Positions 57,651 to 64,000 of a stretch of 64,000 bases of DNA are shown here, piece by piece (the stretch's first letter is position 1; each line of letters starts with the position of its first letter). The stretch comes from Apoda limacodes (Eukaryota; Arthropoda; Insecta; Lepidoptera; Limacodidae). The stretch is taken from contig OX291549.1 of the NCBI GenBank assembly GCA_946406115.1, positions 18,251,901-18,315,900 on the forward strand, read 5' to 3'. A program made the position numbers and the translations under genes. The notes beneath the pieces are model-generated. The model was not told where the DNA came from. It worked only from the letters and a program-made list of their open reading frames with translations, and did no database searches.

Positions 57651-57773
57651 TTCTATGACTTTCTAAAATTAAATTTAGCTGCCTCAAAACCTTAACAATA
57701 AAAAAAGTGTACAATTATATATATTCTATGACTCTCTAAAATTGAATTTAGCTGTCCAAAAACCTTTACAATA
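57651..57773. repeat. Short tandem duplication in the LINE B leader/Gag region
   Basis: ttctatgactttctaaaattaaatttagctg...aaccttaacaataaaa (57651-57708) is repeated with few changes at about 57725-57773. Confidence 0.7.
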
Positions 57774-59621
57774 AAAATATGAAATGGTGACAGCGACAAA
57801 ATAAATTCCTCAAATGACGAAACGTATAGAGCTATAACTAAGACGTTGACCGAAAACCACCGTGTATGGCACTCGTACGAAAATAAACAAGAAAGGCCAA
57901 TTAGAGTTATAGCTCAAAATTGCCTTTTACCTGCAAGGCTGAAAGAATAATTGAAGACCTAAGAAATAAAGGTTACAAAATCCTAGATGCGGTGAACAAA
58001 TTAAGCCGGAAAAGCAAGAAACCACTTAATATGTTCATGCTGACCTTAAAAAATGACGAGGAAATCAGCAAGGTATTCGATAAAAAAAACAATACTGGGT
58101 TGCATGGTTGAGGTGCAACCTCTCAGAAAGCTTATAACCCAGTGTAAGAGATGTCAGGTATACAGACATATTCAAAAGTACTGCGCAAAAGAGTCAAGGT
58201 GCGTTAAATGTACAGAGAAAAATCTAACACAAGACTGTAGAAAACCTGCAGAAGAGAACCCAAAATGTGTATGTACTGTGAAGAAGCTCATCCAGGCAAC
58301 TATAGAGGCTGCATGATAGCCAAAGAAATGCAAAAATTAAGAAACTATCAGTCACGCGGCAATTACCAGTTACCAGTGTTAAATAGCCAGCTGCTTACCA
58401 TCCTAACCGTAGCTTAAAGATTTTTGCAATCACAAACCAAAATGCTTCTTACGCATAATTAACTGCCAGAAGCACCCACTCTACGCAATGAGCAGAACAA
58501 AACAAAAGAAAATAAGCTGGACGAAATTTTGATGCTTGTGACATTCTTTGATGAGCGTCTAAAAAGAATAGAAAATAGCGCCAAAACGGCTATACCTAAG
58601 CTTAAAAAAATATTGATAAACTTAAGATTATGGCTTGGAACTGTAATGGGCTACAACATCATCAGAACGAACTGCAAGTTGTCCTAGATATAGAAAATAT
58701 TGATGTGTGTCTCATATCAGAAACATTCTTTACAAAACAATCACATATTATGTTCAAAGGCTAAAATGTCTTCCATGCACTACACCCAGAAAAAAAAGAA
58801 AATATCGGCATTGCTGTATTGTGAAAGAAAATATCAAACATCACGAAACTTTTAAATATGAAGAACCAGACATCCAATCTTTTGCAATTTGTATCAACAT
58901 ATGGCGGTATCTTACAGTAGCAGCCATATACTGTGCACCGCGATAAACGATACGAAAAGATGCTTATACGCGTCTTTCAAAATCGCTTGGCGAACGATTT
59001 ATATAAGGAGGTGATTTCAATGCCAAGAATACGTTTTGGGGCTCCAGACTAACTGACACAAAAGGAAGGGCACTAATGAAATCCATACTAAAAATAAAAT
59101 GTGACGTGGCGTTGATAAAATCACCTTCCTACTGGCCAACTGATCCTTTGAAAATTCCTGATTTAATAGACTTTTTTATTTTCAAAAATTCTATCTTCTA
59201 GCTAACTCTTCACAGAACACAGCTACGATATGTACTCAGACCACTGCAATATATTTAGAATAAGTGGGAGAGTATTATAAAAGAACCACAAACTTACCCT
59301 AATAAAAATTTTTCAGGCAAAATACTACACAATCCTCCAAAAGAGGCTCTAGTCTAGATAACAAACCTGATAAGAGCTGCGATTAGGCTGAAATATGTCC
59401 CAGATATATGGAAAGTATTTGAAGTAATAATGATAGCTAAACCAGGAAAACCGCCTAGTGACACGAAATCATACAGACTAATTTCCTTATTATTAATTAT
59501 GTCCAAATTATTTGAGAAACTTCTACTAAAACCTATACTAAAAGCCAAGGACCTTATCCCAGACCATCAGTTCGGCTTCAAGGAAAAGCATTCTACAATA
59601 GACCAAGTTCACAGAATGACA

Positions 59622-60139
59622 AAAATAATTGAGAAAACTCTCGAAGACAAACAAGTCTGTTCTACTGTCTTTTTAGACGTAGCACAGGCATTTGATAAGG
59701 TATGACATGAAGGCCTTATACTAAAACTAAGAAAAATGTTGCCTAAATCATATGCAGGCATTCTAGATTCATACTTATTGGATAGATTTTTTAGAATAAG
59801 GCAAGAAGGTTCATACTTTGAAATTAAAACTACTAAAGCTGGGGTGCAACAAGGAAGTGTATTAGGTCCGGTCCTGTACCTTTTATACACCAGTGACATC
59901 CCTAAATTTGAAAACAATACAATCGCCACCTTTGCTGATGCCTAAAATAATTGAGAAAACTCTCGAAGACAAACAAGTCTGTTCTACTGATTTTTTAGAC
60001 GTAGCACAGGCATTTGATAAGGTATGACATGAAGGCCTTTAACTAAAATGGGTGCGACAAGGAAGTGTATTAGGTCCGGTCCTGTACCCTTTTTACATGC
60101 CTAAATTAGAAAACAATACAATCGCTACCTTTACTAATG
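59622..60139. repeat. Tandem duplication within the LINE B reverse transcriptase
   Basis: Unit 1 (59622-59943, 322 bp) begins aaaataattgagaaaactc; unit 2 begins identically at 59944. Unit 2 lacks about 130 bp in the middle. Both share the nonsense codon after GATAAGGTA. Confidence 0.9.
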
Positions 60140-60660
60140 ACATTGCAATAATGGCAGTTGGGAAGACCATGGTTTGACAATAAAATGGAAAATAAAATTG
60201 AATGAACTAAATTCGATACATATAATCTCAACAAAAAGATGAGTACTGTCCGGTATTTATTAACAAAAAGATCATAAAATATGAAAATACAGCAAAGTAT
60301 TTAGGTATGACGCTCGACGCAGAGCTGAGCTGGAAAGCGCACGTTAAGAAGAAAAAAGATGAATTAGAACTACGGTACAAATGATGTTTTGGCTACTTGG
60401 AAGGCATTCTACACTGGCCATACACAACAAAATGTTATTATACATACAAGTCCTAATGCCAGTATAGACCTATGGTATGCAGCTGTGGGACGTAATTTAG
60501 TGAAAAATTCGTACTACCAACATAGAACACAAGAACAAAGGGTCTTCTCCTTAACTAGAGACTTTAAGGAAAGTGCCATTGGACACATTCTTAGATATAA
60601 ATACTCTTCTATAAAACTAGGTCACAAACAAATTGCTCATTAGCCTTCTAGGCTAGATTG

Positions 60661-61491
60661 CAATAATTTTAGGGTACAATGTTTAAATATTGTAAACTAG
60701 GCATAACAAAAAACACACATATAACAGAGCTATGAGAAATAATGGTCTCAAAACGCGCTGAGAAAGTTATCGAAAACGCGATAGTAGAGTTAGAAATGTG
60801 TCACTGTATGAATATTTTACCTCTTTTTTGCCTTACACTAATAACGACTCATCATTTTCAACCAATTTGGTTACGAAAAAAAAAGAATGAAAACATCAAG
60901 CAATCAAAATAAAAATTCTTTGGTATCCAACTATGAGGGGGCAGTGAAGAGTCCAAAGATCTCTGTAATGTATGTGCATAACAATTTGCAACGGTATCGT
61001 CCTCAAAGACGTAGCAACATTGAAAGCCCTTTAGGACGACCTTCTGTAAAAACAAATGTTTTATGTAACGTTAGAAAAAAATTGTTAATTGGTGTATATG
61101 ATATTGCTGCTAAATTGTTTAAAATTTAGGTAAATTTTTAGAAGGGCGCGATATTCATATAATTCTGTAAATATTATAGAAGAGTCTCGCAAAATGCACA
61201 TATAATAATTAATTATAATTTATTACTAGCATCTCTGAGTTTGTGCCGTTCGCAGTAGAGACTCTAGGTCCATGAGATTCAAGTGTAAAATATTTTTTCA
61301 AGTCCAATACTCCACAGCTCATAGGAATCACCGATGGCAAGAATGCAGGTTGCTATTTTGCTTATAGGATAAGCATGGCCAATGAGGGGAATGCAGCCTC
61401 CATTCTTGGAACCATACTACGCGGATCAGGGTTATATTGTTTTTAGGATAGTTTTACCTTAAGTAGTTTTTCTTTTCATATCAGGAACTAA
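60661..61491. other. Intergenic, nothing recognised
   Basis: An 80-codon ORF at 60887-61129 (+) is rich in Asn, Ser and Lys with no known motif. The first part may be the 3' flank of LINE B. Confidence 0.35.
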
Positions 61492-61655
61492 GCTTTGCCA
61501 GCGGCTCCGCCCGCCCTGAATTCGGTTATCGGCATGGAACACCTTAATTATCTCCTTAATTATACTAAAGAAGTTTGCTATAGCAAGATATAGCTACATC
61601 TGTTGTTCTTTAAACTCTGTTATAGTTATTCCCGCGGGAAATTTTGATTTTTGTG
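61492..61655 (+). repeat. Family B repeat
   Basis: aactaagctttgccagcggctccgcccgccctgaattcggttatcggcatgg, then tgctatagcaagatatagcta and ttattcccgcgggaaattttga. This is the most complete B 5' half in the window. Confidence 0.75.
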
Positions 61656-61792
61656 AATTGTTTAAAAATATAAAAAGACTGTGTAGATACTCGGTGGAAA
61701 TAGTACTTAACTAAATTTTAATTTGGTAAATATAATGTTATAATGCTGTTGGTATAGTTGGTTATTGTTTCTTTCTAGTTTCAATGCTGTAG

Positions 61793-61997
<205 letters not shown>

Positions 61998-62458
61998 AAG
62001 ATATTATAGGTTGAATTTTAATATTTCGGGTAAGTCTTTAAAATTTTAATGATTAAATCAGATACAGAAGACGGAAATTGCAAAGTTCAATTTAAATTTC
62101 AGCGAAGATGCACTCGGAAATCAGAGCGGAATGGACAAATTAAGTTTTCTAAGTAACAAGCTTCTTGTATACAATGAAACTTTGTTACTTGAAATGAAAC
62201 TTAGGTCTTCTACTTAGCGTAGCAACGTGGAGCTAATTTTCTCAATAAGGAAGGCGTATTGTTTTCTACGAAGGATTACGGTCGGTATATGAGAAAACTT
62301 AGTAGGTACTAGTATAAACATTATTTTGGATTTAGAATTTTATATAATGTAGGTACGTGTAATTAGATACTGCGCGTTTTTTAAAAATCCTTATTTCTAC
62401 ATAGGTATAAGTATCTTGTTGTTTTAAAGGTTTCTAAAATTAAAGATCTCAAATGTTT

Positions 62459-62600
62459 TAACCCCCGGAAGAGGGGTATTGTAAGTTTGAAGTGTGTATC
62501 TATATATCTGTCGGTTACATCTTAGCGTACAAACGAATGAACCTAATTTATTTAGTGTTTTTTTTTTGAAAGGATACTTCATCGACAGTGTTCTTTATTA
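62459..62600 (+). repeat. Lepidopteran repeat fragment
   Basis: ttaacccccggaagaggggtattgtaagtttga, tatctgtcggttacatcttagcg, acaaacgaatgaacc and a t-run with gaaaggatactt form an order of words I recognise from moth and butterfly repeats. Confidence 0.5.
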
Positions 62601-62828
62601 TGATTCAGGAAAATATGTTCAGCCGTTTGAAGATCATCAGCTTTTCTAGTTGATGAAGGGATATGAGTAACTTCCATAGATTCGATCGATTCAAAATTTG
62701 GTATTTTATTACTTCAATTATATTGCCAGAACGAGTAACCTTGACCAAATGCTGTAGCATCATCTTTAATCTGCAGGACACACAACTAACAGCATAGGTA
62801 TCCTGTTTGGGCTCATTAGAATGGTCTT

Positions 62829-62945
62829 AATGAATGGTATAGATAGATGGTGACCAGGGTCTGATAATGAATGGTATAGATAGATGGTGACCAGGGTCTG
62901 ATAATGAATGGTATAGATAGATGGTGACCAGGGTCTGATAATGGA
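62829..62945. repeat. 37-bp minisatellite, three perfect units
   Basis: aatgaatggtatagatagatggtgaccagggtctgat begins at 62829, 62866 and 62903, exactly 37 bp apart and without differences, followed by a broken fourth start (aatggagc, 62940). Confidence 0.97.
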
Positions 62946-63680
62946 GCAGGAAAGAGAAATGTGAATAAATTGGTGAGGGATTCTAAGCGACTTTTACTCG
63001 TTCAATCGATATGAACTTTATTCTGGGTTGAGGGTTTTCTAAATTTTAGATAATTTCACTTGTTTTTAGTTGTTGTTCATTCCTTTTAGTATACATAATA
63101 ATTATAATATATAATATATACAACACAGATAGACAACGGATATTTCGTTTTTTTCTTATTAAGGTTTCTTTTTATATCCATTAAGTATGTATTAGTAGAA
63201 TATATTATTAGGAATTTATTATATGCCTCCTCATACTATAATATAGAATGTATATTCAGTCATTTTGGCCTACTTATACTATAGAACACTTAATTGGTAG
63301 AAAGCAAAGGTGATAAAATAGATTAACTGGTATCAAATGTTGGTATAAAAGTAAACTATGACATTATCAAATTATGAGATTAAAAAATCTTGTTGCACCT
63401 ATTTGTGAAACAAATGCTTTTATTTTTAAAAATAAGAATCAAAGTTAAAAAAAAGCCACTAAAACTGACAGAAAAGCTAAGAAAAGAAAATATTTAGTTG
63501 TGAGATTATTGCAAAAAGTGTCGAGCCCTCCGAAAATTAAAAAATTCGAGGGGAAAATTGATGCATGTAGACGTCTTACCTCTTGATTCCCGTGTAAATA
63601 CGTGTATACATATATCTTCCGAGCTCACGAGTTTGACGTACTTGAAATTTTTCGCAGTAAGCTTCCAGTCTACAAAAGGC
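62946..63680. other. Intergenic, nothing recognised
   Basis: AT-rich. A loose hairpin with ctccgaaaattaaaaaattcgagggg lies at about 63529-63555. Confidence 0.4.
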
Positions 63681-63684
63681 TAAA

Positions 63685-63795
63685 TAAGGCGCTCGTACAG
63701 TTCACAATATCTAGTATTTTAGTTGGACAATGTACTAGTTCATAGAATCCATAGAACAGAGCAAAGTCATAAGCAGATTTTGGGCAGCGCCTCGA
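63685..63795 (-). pseudogene. LINE A scrap
   Basis: tcgtacagttcacaatatctagtattttagttggacaatgtactagttcat matches 7590-7650 of the antisense LINE A copy (agttcatgtagtgttcaatatctggtattcacgttggagaatgtaccagtt) and continues through agagcaaa. It is short and decayed. Confidence 0.55.
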
Positions 63796-64000
63796 CTAAG
63801 TTAAGTATGAGTAGGAACTCTATAAGGTTCAAAATATATCGTGATATCGTGATTCGTATTTCTTTTAAAAAAGCTTTATTTAATGAAAAAACTAAGCCTC
63901 TTCCAAAGGTTTTAAGCCCTGCTCTTAAATTTAATTGACGATGATTTTATACCTCGATGGACAGCACTAAAGGCACATAATCAAACCCATTCACTGCCAT

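Larger units (their letters stand above)
57100..60660 (+). pseudogene. LINE B: decayed Jockey-clade retrotransposon (Gag, endonuclease, reverse transcriptase)
   Basis: All main parts of a Jockey-type element lie in order. Gag (about 57780-58316) has a perfect CX2CX4HX4C knuckle (CKRCQVYRHIQKYC), a second that lost its His (CVKCTEKNLTQDC) and, after a frameshift, a third (CMYCEEAHPGNYRGC). The endonuclease starts KIMAWNCNGLQ (about 58620) with VCLISETFFTK (about 58705) and GGDFNAKNTFWGS (about 59008). The RT shows KPPSDTKSYRLISLL (about 59448), DHQFGFKEKHST (about 59564), FLDVAQAFDKV with TGA for the following Trp (about 59673), and VQQGSVLGPVLYLLY (about 59844). The end has SPNASIDLWYAAVG (about 60450). 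A GC-richer leader lies at 57150-57220. Many frameshifts, and an internal duplication at 59622-60139. Confidence 0.88.

Overview
This window looks like nuclear DNA of a moth or butterfly. It is AT-rich and gene-poor, and it is crowded with interspersed repeats whose end sequences (CGGCCAAGTGCGAG...GGTACGGAACCCT, and the CTAGC-TTTGCCCGCGGC...TTATCGGCGT type) are familiar from Lepidoptera. It also holds decayed RTE, Jockey, Tc1/mariner and piggyBac transposons. The order is inferred from these repeats and the species is not determined.

One host gene is well supported: a myosuppressin (FMRFamide-related peptide) G-protein-coupled receptor on the + strand. It has three coding exons (15868-16659, 17543-17729, 24454-24629) joined by introns with compatible phases, giving a complete 384-residue seven-helix receptor. 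A three-codon upstream ORF overlaps its start codon. A TATA-containing, splice-donor-bearing segment at 5171-5635 is a possible upstream promoter and leader exon.

Layout: 1-1.35 kb is AT-rich with a possible gene end. 1.35-4.3 kb holds a repeat, a broken Tc1-like transposase and a LINE with its poly(A) tail. 6.1-7.7 kb is an antisense copy of the same LINE. 8.5-10.3 kb is repeats. 11.0-12.4 kb (- strand) and 14.3-15.5 kb (+ strand) are RTE-type LINE remains. 15.8-24.7 kb is the receptor gene, whose introns contain a 188-bp duplication, a 52-bp minisatellite, an RTE scrap, a LINE 3' end and several repeats. 25.9-28.9 kb contains LINE fragments, one split by a later repeat insertion. 33.4-39.2 kb is a distinct, ORF-poor block with two tandem arrays. 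39.8-40.3 kb is a 555-bp segment bounded by 106-bp direct repeats. 41.2-48.3 kb is repeats plus a mariner fragment. 48.9-50.8 kb is a piggyBac-like pseudogene. 54.1-57.0 kb is repeats, one interrupted by another. 57.1-60.7 kb is a decayed Jockey element with an internal duplication. 61.5-64 kb has a long TG microsatellite and a 37-bp minisatellite.

I see no new multi-gene system. The most informative features are the receptor gene and the nested insertions, which give the relative ages and true ends of several repeat families. The 33.4-39.2 kb block remains unexplained.
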